Source of the DNA: Ditylenchus dipsaci
Taxonomy: Eukaryota; Nematoda; Chromadorea; Rhabditida; Anguinidae
Length of the DNA: 64,000 nucleotides
Direction of reading: 5' to 3'
Assembly: GCA_004194705.1 (NCBI GenBank)
Contig: SADC01000462.1
Coordinates: 1-64,000, forward strand
How positions within the stretch are numbered: position 1 is the stretch's first letter; each line of letters opens with the position of its first letter. Under the pieces are notes generated by a model. That model saw only the letters and a program-made list of their open reading frames with translations. It had not been told where the DNA came from and searched no databases. Below are positions 31,298 through 42,916 of this stretch, piece after piece. The position numbers were made by a program, and so were the translations under genes.

Positions 31298-32795
31298 TCA
31301 CAAATCCATTTGCTTAGAGTACTCTGAGTAATCTATTCTGCCGTCATTGTTGAAATCCACTTCTTTGAGCACCTTATCAACCGCCGATTCCAGCTCCTCG
31401 TCTGACCTACAAACAGTTCAGCACTATCCCAACCAAAGTGTGTAACTACTAACCATATTTTACTGTTGTGCTCCCCAGCTATGTCCTCATTATGAGCATG
31501 GGAAATGGCCTTGGACACCTCCAAGCCGTCCACCAAACCATCTTTGTTCAAGTCGGAGATGCTAAAGTAGTGGAAACGGTTCTCTATGTCGTCCCACTGC
31601 TCTTTGGCACCTACATCTATTTGGTGCTCCAGATGTTGTTTTAAGTGCCTGAAAAGTTTTAGAAGTTTTGAGAAGCACATGCTATGTAAATTAGAGTTGT
31701 AAAAATGGCCGGTTTTTTTTTATAAAATCGCTCTAGCTAAAAATGCTAAAGATCCCCTGGTAATTTGGACTTTTCCTCGCCCGTGCTCTACCTACTCTTG
31801 AAAAACTTAATGTAAAAAACTCTTCAGATAAGTAAAAGGATAAATTCTTTTTGAGTGAAGGCACCTGAAATACCTCAAACCTCGCACCTCCATTGAGGCC
31901 ACCACATACCGTATATCTTCTAGTAAGGACCCACCTTCTAATAAGACCCCACCTCCCAACAGGTGTTGAAAAATAAGACCCCACCTCAAAAAGGCCTAAA
32001 AGGCATATTCTAATAAGGGACCACCTTCTAATAAGGCCCCATCTCCAAAGAGAGGTTGAAAAATAAGGCCCCATTGGTCCTTATTAGAAGATATACGGTA
32101 ATTAGCACCAGCGTACCCAGGGGGGGGGGAAGGCCAGGGGGTCACGTGACGGTGCCGCCACATCATCATTTTTGGCGACACATTCTATACTCCTACCCGA
32201 AACTCGCCACATCGAAATTTGCCAAGAGTAGCTTTTGCCTGAAAGAAATAGGTTAGCAATTTCAGTTAAGCGAACTTTTTTAAGTGAAACCCACGTTTGG
32301 CAAACTTTATTTTGAAAAAATGTTAATTTGGTAAATTTCGTTTTGGCGAATGTCGTTTCGGCAAATGTCGTTTGGGCACTTTTCGTATCTGGCAAATGTC
32401 GTTTTTGGCAATTTTCCCCATCGGTGTTCATAAAATTATAAAATGTCCAGCTTCAAGTGCAACAGCTAAAAAAAACAGTGAAGAAGCTTACGCAGTATCC
32501 TGAATATGAGCCTTATCTCCAAAATCCGCCTCTATAAAAAATTACAAAAATAGAAAAAATATGAAGAAAAATCCTTACTAATCAAATTTACACAAAAAAT
32601 CCATAAACCTGTAGCAATAAGCCTCCAATAATTAATAATCATTTGGCTTCAAATTAAAATAATAAAAGCACAAAAAAAGTTAGTCAGTCAGATAGAATCA
32701 GCAGTGAACACGCGGAAAAATGATGGCCAGGAAATAAACCAGAGGATTAGTAGCAGCACGATTACAACTGAAATAGCGTTATCGTTGCTGACCAT
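31298..32795 (-). CDS. MCFD2-like EF-hand protein
   Basis: MCFD2 is a soluble ER/Golgi calcium-binding partner of the cargo lectin LMAN1 in export of selected glycoproteins. Four exons join in frame: 32795-32712, 32529-32492, 31648-31454 and 31406-31298, giving 141 residues (human MCFD2 is 146). The first exon encodes a hydrophobic leader (ISVVIVLLLILWFISWP). The second and third give DKAHIQDTAHLKQHLEHQ. Two EF-hand loops are visible, DLNKDGLVDGLE with VSKAISHAHNE after it and DFNNDGRIDYSE, each with D at loop positions 1 and 5 and E at 12. The C-terminus is YSEYSKQMDL. The EF-hand exons are secure; the signal-peptide exon and the second acceptor are inferred because phases and length fit. 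The second intron contains two repeat elements. Confidence 0.82.
31907..32100. mobile_element. MITE with TACCGTATATCTTCTA ends
   Basis: TACCGTATATCTTCTAGTAA and TTATTAGAAGATATACGGTA are inverted copies at the two ends, with AATAAGACCCCACCT words between. The copy that begins at 63921 and runs off the window has the same ends. It lies in an intron of the MCFD2-like gene. Confidence 0.8.
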
Positions 32796-33540
32796 CGAAA
32801 CTTTTTAACAAATGAGGTATGAAAATTAAAGAAAAGAGTTTATAAAACCCCTTTTTTGTTATCATCAAAAAAGACATGATAACCACAGTTGAACAGCAAA
32901 TGGTATGAAAAATAGTACACATCATCGGTTTTCTTTTCTTTTTGCTGTTTATGCAAGCTAAAAATTGTACATGTGTGCATTTTCCATAGCACACACGAGG
33001 ACAGAGAGACAGTCAGCTAGATAAATAGCAATTTTTTTGTCTTTGCCACTATTTTGGATGATTTTTGTGGAGGCACATTGAAAAAAAAGCTTGGCACTTT
33101 GTGCTTTTTTAGATTTTGAATTAGAGCTGACGATTATGCGATTACGATTATTTTGGTCTTAACTAGAGGTGATGATGGTACGAATTTTGTGAATTTTATT
33201 TTTAAAGCTATCCACCAGACCAGGTGGTACCCATCTAAGATTTAGGGATTCTTATTATTCGGGATTTCGGGCTTCTAAAAAACCATTTTTCAAGTGCTTC
33301 TGACCACTCTGGCGACACCAGGGTTCTCATTTGTACTTTATTTGTACTTTATTCGGGATTTCATCCGCTATTTGGGCTCCTACGGCACCTGTTAAGTCCT
33401 CAACGATAAGATTTAACAGATAGTTCAACAGATAGTTATCGAAAACAGTCATACCTTAATGATTTTTAACAAAAATAAGCCCATGTTTTTTTTGAACAAA
33501 ATGGCAAACACAAGGCTTTCGAATTAGCCATAAATCATTA
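32796..33540. other. Upstream region of the MCFD2-like gene
   Basis: No gene or clear repeat is recognised; the sequence is AT-rich. Promoter elements of the MCFD2-like gene should lie here. Confidence 0.4.
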
Positions 33541-34427
33541 CAGTCAACCCCGCTATAGTGACACCTCGCTATAGGAACACCCTCGCTATAGTGACACTTC
33601 GCAGACGATTTGGTTGGTTTTGTCTAAAACGCCTTAGACTAGACCCTCGCTATAGTGACACCCCGCTATAGTGACACCCTCGCTATAGTGACACCCCAGG
33701 CCGGTCCCAACAAATAAGAATACCCTCGATATAGTGACACATGTCAAGTTTTGTTAATTAAAGTTGCAACTTTAAGTGAAAGTTCTTTTAAAAACGAATT
33801 TCGAGCTCTCCGTGAATTTCTTCCATATTAATTACGTGGTTTTTGCTTTGTTTTTGTTGCCAATATTCAACCCAATGATGTACATAATGCCGAAAAACTG
33901 TAGTACAGTTCAAAAATGTCCTACAGTCTTGATTAATATTTGCAATTGTAGTGCAGTTTCTCGGCATTATTCTTGCGACTGCTTTAATGCAATTTATTCA
34001 TTTCGGTTTTCTCTCAGGAAACACTATTATTTCGCTATTTAGGCCCGCAACCATCAATTTAGAGCCTGAAAAAATGTGTACGTTAATCCCAGAATTGCGA
34101 GTCTGAATGGAGAATTTATAGTGTTTCTTGACTAACCTTCGACCAGCAAAATATACATCTTTTAGATTATACTGCCGCATCAGAGCTGTCAAAAGACTTT
34201 AAAAATTGGGTTAAAAGTTGTTAGACCCTAGACGGTATGAGCGTTTGGTTTATACATAAAATTGACAGGTGACTGTATTACCATTTGCTAAACCTCGATA
34301 TAGTGACACTTTTCAAGTAACTTTTCGAAAACCCTCGCTACAGTGACACCCCGCTATAGTGACACCCTCGCTATAGTGACACCCCAAGGCCGGTCCCGAG
34401 GGGTGTCACTATAGCGGGGGTTGACTG
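33541..34427. mobile_element. pogo-like non-autonomous element, 887 bp
   Basis: Ends CAGTCAACCCCGCTATAGTG and CACTATAGCGGGGGTTGACTG are flanked by TA. Both arms repeat CCCTCGCTATAGTGACACC. The middle (33770-34200) is not palindromic and has no intact ORF; a minus-strand fragment LMRQYNLKDVYFAG is faintly reminiscent of the DDE region of Tigger/pogo transposases, but too short to claim. Confidence 0.75.
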
Positions 34428-34737
34428 TATAGGCAAACAAGAAAGTAAAGGAAAAAGGTTGTTTCTAATTTGAGAAAAATACTGGACCACCCTGTATTTT
34501 TGGAATCTTTTGAAGTCGATCTGGGAACAAGTAATAATGTTGAGCTTACCAACATAATTCCTGGACTGTAGCAACCTTATTCTTGAATACGACTTGAGAA
34601 TAGCGACAACTTCACAACCTGCAACATAAAAATAAGATAATTTGACCATAGCAGTATACCAGAAATGAACAAATTTTCACAGCATCTTATCACCAAACAA
34701 TTACTAATTTGATATGCAAGGATATATGCGACGAGAT

Positions 34738-35200
34738 ATACAGTGCGTTTCATAATGATACGACATCCCCATTTTTTGCCAAAAACATTATTTTTTTGTT
34801 CAATTTGTTTGTATTTTTCAACTAGCATGTGGAAAACCGCAGAAAATTACATTCCACTCCAAAAAACGGTGTTTTTCTCGAACAGAAAAAAATATTTTGC
34901 CGAAATGGCGAAAAATCAGCGTTTCATAATGATACGACATTTTCGTGAAAACACGTTTGTTGGCACTATAGCATAACCATTTGCATCAAAAACAGAATTA
35001 CAATGTAAGCCCTGAATCTCAGCAACAATTTGGTAGTTCAAATTATTCTTTTTGATTATTACTAAAAAAGTTATGACCATCAACAAAAAAAGTGTCGATT
35101 TCTAGTCAAAATCAAAGTAAATCTAAAGAAAATGGTTGTTTGGTCACATAAATACTGACTTTTCTTAAAAGTTTCAATATCGAAATGTACTAGTTGCTGC
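34738..35200. repeat. One arm of a CAGTGCGTTTCATAAT palindrome
   Basis: CAGTGCGTTTCATAATGATA at 34741 and a second copy of CGTTTCATAATGATACGACA at 34919 open the arm. The later part (GTTATGACCATCAACAAAAA, TGGTTGTTTGGTCACATAAA) matches the arms of 10200-11215 and 40775-41672. The other arm is missing; a minisatellite module begins where the centre would be. Confidence 0.65.
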
Positions 35201-35204
35201 ACTT

Positions 35205-35385
35205 TACCCAGGAGGGGCTACCCAGTAGGAGGAAAGCCAGTAGGGAGTTATCCAGGAGGAGGGTAGCCAGGAGGACGGTTAACCAGAAAAAAGGTAGCCA
35301 GGTAAGGGTATGTGATCGATTATTATTTATGTAATTTTTAAAATTTGATAGTGGCGCCGATAGGCGCCTGTTGCCCCTAGTATCA
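35205..35385. repeat. Minisatellite module with GCGCC tail, second copy
   Basis: Units of CCAGGAGGAGGGTAGC type (35208-35305) are followed by GGGTATGTGATCGATT and GGCGCCGATAGGCGCCTGTT, the same order as at 8470-8940. Confidence 0.65.
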
Positions 35386-35439
35386 AGTAATACACAAATC
35401 GAGAAAAAAGCAAAAAAAAATTGAAGCAAGAAAAATCAA

Positions 35440-36200
35440 TGAAAAAGTTAGAACCACGAATATAGAAAATAAAAAATATGAAAAAGCCACATGTGGCCGC
35501 GAAAAGCCACATAATGTGGCCGCCAAAATACCAAAAAAATTGAGGCCACATTTTGTGGCTCGACTTTTTGTTGAATTTGAAAAAGCTCAAAAAAGCCACA
35601 TTGTGGCCGGTTCGGCCACATATTACCAACCCTGATTACAGGAAATACGGCAAAGTCGACTTTCTATGTAACATAACTCAAAAGACCGGGTAAGTTACCA
35701 CGTTCGACACCTTATTGACATCCATTTTTTCAAGCTTTTACCAGTTCTGTTTTATAAATCGTTTAGACTGAGCCTAGGACAACGCTAAAGCGTTGCTGAA
35801 TTAAGAAATGAACCGATATTGCGTAGTTTTGGCTGAAATTAATTAAATGGTTTTAGACCCGGTTTGGACCCAGCATTCGGCCGCTTCGCGGCCCTTGGAA
35901 GATGAAAACCTGGTTCGTGGACGCGGTACCTGGCCGCGTCCATGATTCATCTTGTTTGGCAAGATGAAAGTGGTGAGTTAACTGTTTTACGGCGGTTAAC
36001 ACCATCATTAAGAGCAGAAAAAGGCATTGTTCTTACGAGGAACTGAGACTAAGTTCGAGTTTGAGACTAAAATAGTCTCAAGACTAATAGTCCTTGAGAC
36101 TATTTTAAGAAATAGTCTCATAATAGTCTCATAGTCACATTTAGTCTCAACAGCAGTCTCAAATTAGTCACATTTTGAAACTATTTTGAGACTATTTTTA
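35440..36200. repeat. Word-rich repeats
   Basis: From 35480 to 35630 the words GCCACATGTGGCCG dominate and end at ACCAACCCTG, which read inverted is a CAGGGTTGGT hAT-like end. From 35870 to 35965 GGCCGCTTCGCGGCC and GGACGCGG...CCGCGTCC hairpins occur. From 36055 to 36200 the word AGTCTCAAGACTA is repeated. No gene is visible. Confidence 0.5.
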
Positions 36201-36879
36201 TTATAGTTTTATTATAATACAGTCAACTCTCGATTTAACGAACCCCTGGGGACCGGCAAAAATGTTCGTTGAATCGAGAGTTTCGTTAAATCGAGATCTT
36301 ATTTTAGTCATTTTATTTAATCGCTGGCCAAATAGGCACCAAAAAAAAATTCGTTAAAGGAGCATGCTTTCCTAGTGCAACGGCAATTGTTGATTTTTGA
36401 ATTCCCGGGGACATAAAAAAAATAAAAATAATTATGACAAAATTTGCGCGAAATGTCTTTTAAACGACAAAAAAATTTTTCGGTAGTCATTTTTGTTTTC
36501 TCAATTGAATTTTTGGTCGGGTCTGCCGACCTGCTGTTACTTTGTGGTCGCACATTTGGTTTTTGTCTGTAACAAATGAAATTATAGTGGCTGCCTGCAC
36601 CTATATTTATGTCTTTTTTGTTTCAGATTATCGAAAGAAGAAGCCATGTTGTTGCCTCGATCCTGATTAGATAAGTTTTCATCTACTTTTTGCCGTCTTT
36701 TTCTTTGTGTTGTTTTTGCGTTTTCAGGTTTACGTGTGATTTTCGAATTCTGGTGCAACAGCAACAACAGAAGAATCAAGAAGGTTCTTTTTTCGCGTCC
36801 TGTACTAGCCATGGAATTCTCAATTACGGATATTATTTCTTTCCTAACACAGATTTAATTTTCTTCCTTTGATTTTCAG

Positions 36880-37140
36880 GATAACAGCTGGGCCTTCTTT
36901 TTACGTGCAGTGCCATTCCAGACCAGGTGAATTTCTAAGTGACTGTTTGTCACATGGTTGCTTTTTTATAGAGTTGTCTCGTCTTGGTATGAGTGGTCAT
37001 TATTGCTATGCAATCTTGGACAGCTTGTCAAGAACGGTAATTTATACAATTTTGGAGACTGTTTGACCAATTGCTCTTCCCTAGAAATATCTGAGGCCGA
37101 TGGACTGGATGCTCTGAACAAGTGCTTAGTGAAAATCTAG
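36880..37140 (+). CDS. Orphan spliced ORF in the Kolobok-type element
   Basis: Two exons, 36880-36926 and 36972-37140 (TAG), give about 72 residues beginning near NSWAFFLRAVPFQTR and ending ALNKCLVKI, with GQLVKNGNLYNFGDCLTNC in the middle. An AATAAA signal follows at 37274. The first exon is not found; it may lie in the left arm. The sequence is not recognised. It could be a separate gene of the transposon or the degraded upstream half of a transposase. Confidence 0.4.
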
Positions 37141-37655
37141 AAGCGCTCGATGGTTGGCCAGAATAATTTTAGCGTGATCATTATCGACAGAAATAGAGCC
37201 TGCCATTTGGAGGACATAAAGTTATAAACTTTTTGCCTATTAATTATTGTTATTGTTTCTGTCGAAAATGTTACAATAAAAGACGTTTTGATGGATTGCC
37301 TGCCGACTGTCCTGCTCCTTCCTTCCTATCCTTCAGACCATCCAATATAAGTGAGCGGCGTAGATGAAAAGTTCAAACTGCATAAGACATCAATATGTTC
37401 AAACATATACTTTGCCTTTGCTGGTCTGTTTATCCATGTGGTTGCCATTCCAGCCTGCGATAGTGTTTCAAACACGGATTTTAAATTCTCATCTGTTTAT
37501 TTTTGACGATTCTGATCATTTTTCAGTTATTAGTTTTCAGGATTGTAATACGATACTTTCCCACAGGGTCTTAGCAGTGCGATAATATATTCGTTTCACT
37601 TTGTTTCTAGCTAATTATATTTCTCTTTCTCTGAATTATTCGTATATACACAAAA

Positions 37656-38708
37656 ATGGTGTGCCCAGTTTGCCAAGCAAAAGTTGTCAGTGGAAAAGGC
37701 GTACGCATTCCAGAAAATGACACTCGTCTCCAACCCTACTTGGCTACTTCTATTTCCTCGGGAATGCCTTATTTCTGCTTTTCTCATTTTTCTGAAAGTG
37801 ATCTCAAGAAAAATGAGTTTGGTGAAATCACGGGTGTGAAAATAATGCTCCGATAACTTGTCAAGGTAGAGGGAGACCAGTTGTTGAATTTCCTGAAGAT
37901 ATTGGAGAAGAACTACCCAGAGCTAGCCATCCAGCCATTACTCCCACGCGTACATACATTCGAAAGGTAAAAACAATAAAATATTAGACCATAATTTCCA
38001 TCTGTTCCCTTTTCATATAACTCTGCCGTCATTTAGGCTATTCCACGAGATGTGACTGAGAGTCAAAGCATTAATAGCCAAGCTTGGGACCTTGAGGAGG
38101 AGAGAGAGAAAGATGTGATGATGTTTGGAGACAGCAAAAACGCCCAATTCTTCATCATAGAACAGAAGCAGCTTGCCTTGCTTCTGAGCAGCTGCTTCGA
38201 TTGTAGTGCTAAAATTCAGTCTCATCATCTATCCACGGTGGCTACTAATGTTCTTGCTAAGTTCAACTGCACAAACTGCAAGACGAGAAAGTTCTGGTCT
38301 GGTCAGTCGCTGGTCGGGGAGACTACGCAACATACTGGTACACTTTGCCACTGTTTCAAGATAATTGTTACGTGCTTTTAGCTCAACTAGGGGTTTCAAT
38401 GCCCGGACCCAGTTGGCAGCCCTCCACTTGAACAGTAGCAGGGAGAAAGAAAGTTTGAGCCAGTTCGGGAAATTTTTTCCAAGGCGAAGAATGCAGACGT
38501 TCAAAAAAAAGTGATGAGCAAGGAGGACATAAAATGGAAGCGCAGAGCTGCAGACTTCGTCGTGCTCAAAAGATCACAAATCCGCGTAGAGGGAGTACCA
38601 CTTGCCAACGCTGATCTATATGACGGCTTCGACTGGGATGAATATGAGTCCTTTTCGTCAGGAGAAGAAAGCGACCAAGGAAATTATTTTAATTCGGATG
38701 TTGATTAA
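37656..38708 (+). CDS. THAP-domain transposase-like protein
   Basis: The N-terminal zinc finger fits THAP spacing C-x2-C...C-x2-H: MVCPVCQAK, then about 38 residues, then FCFSHFSESDLKKN. A linker TCQGRGRPVVEFPEDIG ends the first exon (about 37976). The second exon (from 38039) carries FFIIEQKQLALLLSSCFDC and FNCTNCKTRKFWSGQS, two C-x2-C pairs followed by W-x-G/S-Q, the arrangement of the conserved region after THAP in Kolobok-like transposases. A last segment (LAALHLNSSREKESL to GNYFNSDVD) ends at TAA. Three frame breaks, each at a short A or G run (near 37846, 38390 and 38505), interrupt it. The catalytic core normally following is missing or greatly shortened, so the protein is unlikely to be active. 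It is carried by the element at 36358-39315. Confidence 0.65.
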
Positions 38709-39367
38709 TTTTGTATGCGAACGTTTTTTTCATGCACAGACGGCCCAATTTTTATCTCACCTACAAAAAGCTTGGACAGCTGTATAAAAACACTAGATTT
38801 TAATTATTGTGTGTTGTATTGGGAAAAAAAATAGTAGCCGTGATTGTGTGTTTTATAGCTAGTACAGAATGTGAAAAATAACCTGCTCAATCCTTTTCTC
38901 GTAGCTCTTGCATCAGAAATCAGAGTGAATGTCAAGAATCACACGTAAACCTGAAAACGAAAAAACAACACAAAGAAAAAGACGGCAAAAAGTAGATGAA
39001 AACTTATCTAATCAGGATCGAGGCAACAACTTGGCTTCTTCTTTCGATAATCTGAAACAAAAAAGACATAAATATAGGTGCAGCCACTATAATTTCATTT
39101 GTTACAGACAAAAACCAAATGTGCGACCACAAAGTAACAGCAGGTCGGCAGACCCGACCAAAAATTCAATTGAGAAAACAAAAATGACTACCGAAAAAAA
39201 TTGTTGTCGTTTAAAAAACATTTCGCGCAAATTTTGTCATAATTATTTTTATTTTTTTTATGTCCCGGGAATTCAAAAATCAACAATTGCCGTTGCACTA
39301 GGAAAGCATGCTCCTTTAAATCAAGAGTTTCGTTAAATCGGGGTTTCGTTAAATCGAGAGTTGACTG

Positions 39368-40230
39368 TAGTCACAAATGTCAATCCCTGGGGGAAACCCC
39401 TTTCTAGGCTCCCCATTTCAGGGTTTCCCCTGAAATAGGGAGAAATTGAGCGCCAATTCAAATTACTATTTTGTTCTTTTCACTTATATTTGATTTTTCT
39501 GACTTGATTTTCTTACTTTGATTTTTCGACCCTACCGGAGTATACCCTGCCCCCTCGATTCCTGGGGTAGGTACTTCCTGGTCAGGTGGGTGTCTACCTG
39601 GATGGCCTAAAAATGGAGTTTAAAATCGAGTTTACTTTTAAGTTTACGTCCGGGGACTTGAACCAGCAAGCTCGGTGACGCGTATAAAAAGCTTTACAGC
39701 CACCTCTCTTCAATTGGGTGTCACCTGAATGGCCAAACTTGATCCAAGTGGTCCTTCATCAAAAATTTTTTTTTCGTTTTCGGGTTTCAAAACTTGTTTT
39801 TTCTGCACTAATCCGAGCATGCTGAAGACGGTTTGACCGTGTTAAAGTCACGGTTTATCTGGAAATTTTCGAGTTATTGCTAACGCTTGATTTTGATAAA
39901 TCAAGAATTCACAATAACTCAAAAATTTCTTGATAAAGCGTGATTTTACCATTGTCAAACCATCTTCAGCATGCTCGAATCAGTGTAGAAAACATGTTTT
40001 GGAACCCGAAAACGTGAGAAAAAAAATTGATCCAAGTGGTCGACTACTTGGTTTGGTCACTCAGGGTGGACTTCTGAGCGATTATAAGGGGTGATGTAGA
40101 GGTCGCTGGTTCGAACCCACCTGGGCGCATACCTTTTTTTATCATGATTTTGAGTGTTTGTTTGGTGTATAGGTCCATATACTCATTAAACAATGTACAC
40201 CACCTGATAACCACGACTTGGGTACCACTA
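39368..40230. repeat. Fold-back repeats including a tRNA-like arm
   Basis: CCCTGGGGGAAACCCC words at 39390-39450, with ATTACTATTTTGTTCTTTTC after them, pair with the inverse at 42055-42180, making an outer fold-back. At 39640-40140 a CCAAGTGGTCGACCACTTGG-type fold-back carries, at 40104, CTGGTTCGAACCC, an exact tRNA B box, preceded by AGGGGTGATGTAGAGG. No gene is seen. Confidence 0.6.
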
Positions 40231-41672
40231 CAGTGCGTTTCATAATTTTACAGGCACCCTCTTTTAGGTGTTTAGAGACATTTTTTAAAGAAAATAAAAA
40301 ACCCGTTTTCACAAACAAGATAATCATAGTCGATCTACATATAGTATTTTCATCGGTTTCTCCGTAACGCTAAATGTTCGTAACGGAAATTAACCCACAT
40401 AGCATTAACCATTTCGGCTAATTTTTTTTGCAATCGACTCAGTTTTTCGCGTAGAAGAAGCTAATAAAAATTCAGCCCGAACGAATTACAAAATAATAGG
40501 TAAAAATATAAAAGATTGATTTTTATAAGGCGAAATTCAGGCAGAATTTGAACCCTTCCCTGTAAATTTTCAAAAAAACGCGAATAAATTATTTCAAATT
40601 CGCGCTATTCTTTAAACTGTGAAAATTATGTGTTCATTCATACTCAGTCAATTTTCATTTCTTATTTCAAGACACGATATCGCAAAAAATTAAGAATTAA
40701 TTGCGGATAGGTGGATGTTTATGAAGGCGCCTGTATAGGCGCCTGTTCGGCTTGCAAATTTTTATGCAAAAATATTGGGGATGTTGGGTTATGAAAAAAA
40801 ATTATGACCGAAAATTCAAATTACCGCCGTTTCATAATTTTACAGGCAGTTAGAGTAAAAAGCTGTATTCATAACATGATTCTTGTGTATTCTTAATTTT
40901 TACTGACTTTTTGTAAGCCCTCTTTCTTAGCTACAATTAGGTAGGTCAAACTTATTTTTTTGATTATTCTAGGAAAAGTTATGACCATCAACATAAAAGC
41001 GTCGATTTCTAGTCAAAATAAAGAAAAATCTAAAAAAATGACTGTTTGGCCACATAAATAATAGCTTTTCTCAATACTTGTCGATGAAAAGATGACATCT
41101 ATTGCACCATTCAAAAGCTCTTTCATTTATCTACAAAATAACATGTCGACTATTGTTTTATAAGATACAGGGCTGAGAAACAGACGGTTGAATTTAGACA
41201 AGACAAAAAGCCCCTGTTTTTGCTTTATTTTTAGCCTTTTTTGTCTTGTCTAAATTCAACTGTCTGTTTCTCAGCCCTGTATCTTATAAAACAATAGTCG
41301 ACATGTTATTTTGTAGATAAATGAAAGAGCTTTCGAATGGTGCAATAGATGTCATCTTTTCATCGACAAGTATTGAGAAAAGTCAGTATTTATGTGGCCA
41401 AACAGTCATTTTCCTTAGATTTTTCTTTATTTTGACTAGAAATCGACGCTTTTATGTTGATGGTCATAACTTTTCTTAGAATAATCAAAAAAATAAGTAT
41501 GACCTACCTAATTGTAGCTAAGGAAGAGGGCTTACAAAAGTCAGTAAAAATTAAGAATACACAAGAATCATGTTATGAATACAGCTTTTTACTCTAACTG
41601 CCTGTAAAATTATGAAACGGCGGTAATTTGAATTTTTGGTCATATTTTTTTTTCATAACCCAACATCCCCAA
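40231..41672. repeat. Truncated CAGTGCG element containing a 0.9-kb palindrome
   Basis: CAGTGCGTTTCATAATTTTA opens the element after TA. From 40775 (TTGGGGATGTTGGGTTATG) to 41672 (CATAACCCAACATCCCCAA) the sequence is a near-perfect palindrome centred at about 41215, sharing motifs with 10200-11215. There is no ORF of interest. Confidence 0.85.
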
Positions 41673-42379
41673 TCCCACTATCTGGGTAGATTAATAGGAT
41701 AAGCAGGAATTTTTAGGAAATATGAAATTTAATGAAACATTGAAAAAGAAAAAAAATGGCGGAAAAAGACCGCAAAGTTGTGCTGCGGTCTCGCTGACTT
41801 TGTTAGACCTCAGGTGCGGTCTTGCGGTCGCGGTCTCAGGCTCCAAATTCCGTGCGTTTTTGCGGTCTTTGCGGTTGCGGTCGACCGCAGCTGCACAGCC
41901 CTACTCTGGAGTTACCCTAGCTATTTGGACCAAAATCTTGTCCCAATTTGAATGGGCCTAATTTGACTGGCCAGTAAAATTTGGTGACACTAAAATTGAG
42001 TGAAATTTGGTTCAAAATAAATAAAAACAAGTCAGAAAAATCAAATATAATTGAAAAGAACAAAATAGTAATTTGAATTGGCGCGCGATTTCCCCCTATT
42101 TTAGGGGGAAACCCTAAAATGGGGGAACCCTAAAAAGGGTTTCCCCCTATTTTAGGGGGAAAACCTAAAATAGGGTTAAGCCTAAATAGGGTTTTTGTCC
42201 CAACACGCCCCTAAAAATATGGATTTTTTCCCCTATGAAACCCCTGAAAAAGCCGTTTCAGGGGTGTTTGCAGTTCCCTGGTGGAATGTGCCTAAATTAT
42301 GGAATGTGCCTATTTTAGGCACATTCCTATTTAATTTTGTACCCTTTTTAGGAACATTTTTTCTTATAGATCCTGTTTC

Positions 42380-42619
42380 GACCCTACTATAGAATACCCC
42401 CCCCCCCAAAATCCGACCTTTTAAAACTTAAGTAAAAAGTACCCAAATTTATGTCCAGACCCCGGAAAATGTGCGCAAACTCTTCATTAGTCACAACTTC
42501 CGTACGCTGGCCTACCCCCAAGCCTAAGGGCTAAGCCTAAACTTGTTGTTTGCAAGGGTAGTTACAGCGATTTTATAAGGTCGGATTTTGGGGGGGGGGG
42601 GATATTCTATAGTAGCGCC
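42380..42619. mobile_element. hAT-like MITE with 8-bp duplication CCTGTTTC
   Basis: CTACTATAGAATACCCCC and GGGGGATATTCTATAGTAG are inverted ends; CCTGTTTC lies on both sides (42372-42379, 42620-42627). It interrupts a repeat of TTTTAGGCACATTCCTATTT words. Confidence 0.75.
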
Positions 42620-42916
42620 CCTGTTTCTTTTAGGTATGTGTCTATTTTAGGCACATTCCTATTTTATTTTGTTTCTTTTTTAGGAACATTCTTTCATGTA
42701 AGTGTTGTTCCTTATGAGAATATGGCTTATTCTCTCATAATGCCTTTTTTTTCGAAATACCAGTTTTATTGAGTGGTATCAGCAGACAAATAAGAAAAAG
42801 TTCAATTTTTAAATAAATCAAGTGAGAACCAATTTTAAAGTTAAGTAGCAATGAAGGTACTTCGATTGTTAAGTTCAATGTGTGAGGTGAAATGTAAGTC
42901 AAGTACAACCCGAACA

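Larger units (their letters stand above)
36358..39315 (+). mobile_element. Kolobok-type DNA transposon with THAP gene
   Basis: The ends AGGAGCATGCTTTCC and GGAAAGCATGCTCCT are flanked by TTAA on both sides (36354-36357, 39316-39319). Each arm is an inverted repeat of about 380 bp (36358-36740 and 38934-39315). The interior encodes a THAP-domain protein and a second short spliced ORF. TTAA duplication plus a THAP-domain transposase is the Kolobok combination. The arms themselves read open and contain a splice acceptor (TTTGTTACAG), so they may contribute exons. The same end motif bounds short MITEs at 7093-7495 and 59247-59479. Confidence 0.82.
36220..39367. mobile_element. pogo-like MITE split by a Kolobok-type transposon
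   Basis: CAGTCAACTCTCGATTTAACG and CGTTAAATCGAGAGTTGACTG are inverted and flanked by TA. Only about 190 bp belong to this element; the rest is the 3-kb insertion at 36358-39315. Confidence 0.8.

Noticed and set aside
33998..34192. Minus-strand ORF with QYNLKDVYFAG as a pogo/Tigger transposase fragment
   Set aside because: Only about ten residues are suggestive, the DETG core is not there, and the ORF has no further match to the family; too weak for a feature.
38929..39336. 135-residue basic ORF as an independent gene
   Set aside because: It lies in the right inverted arm of the Kolobok-type element and is mirrored in the left arm; it may contribute exons but is not supported as a separate gene.
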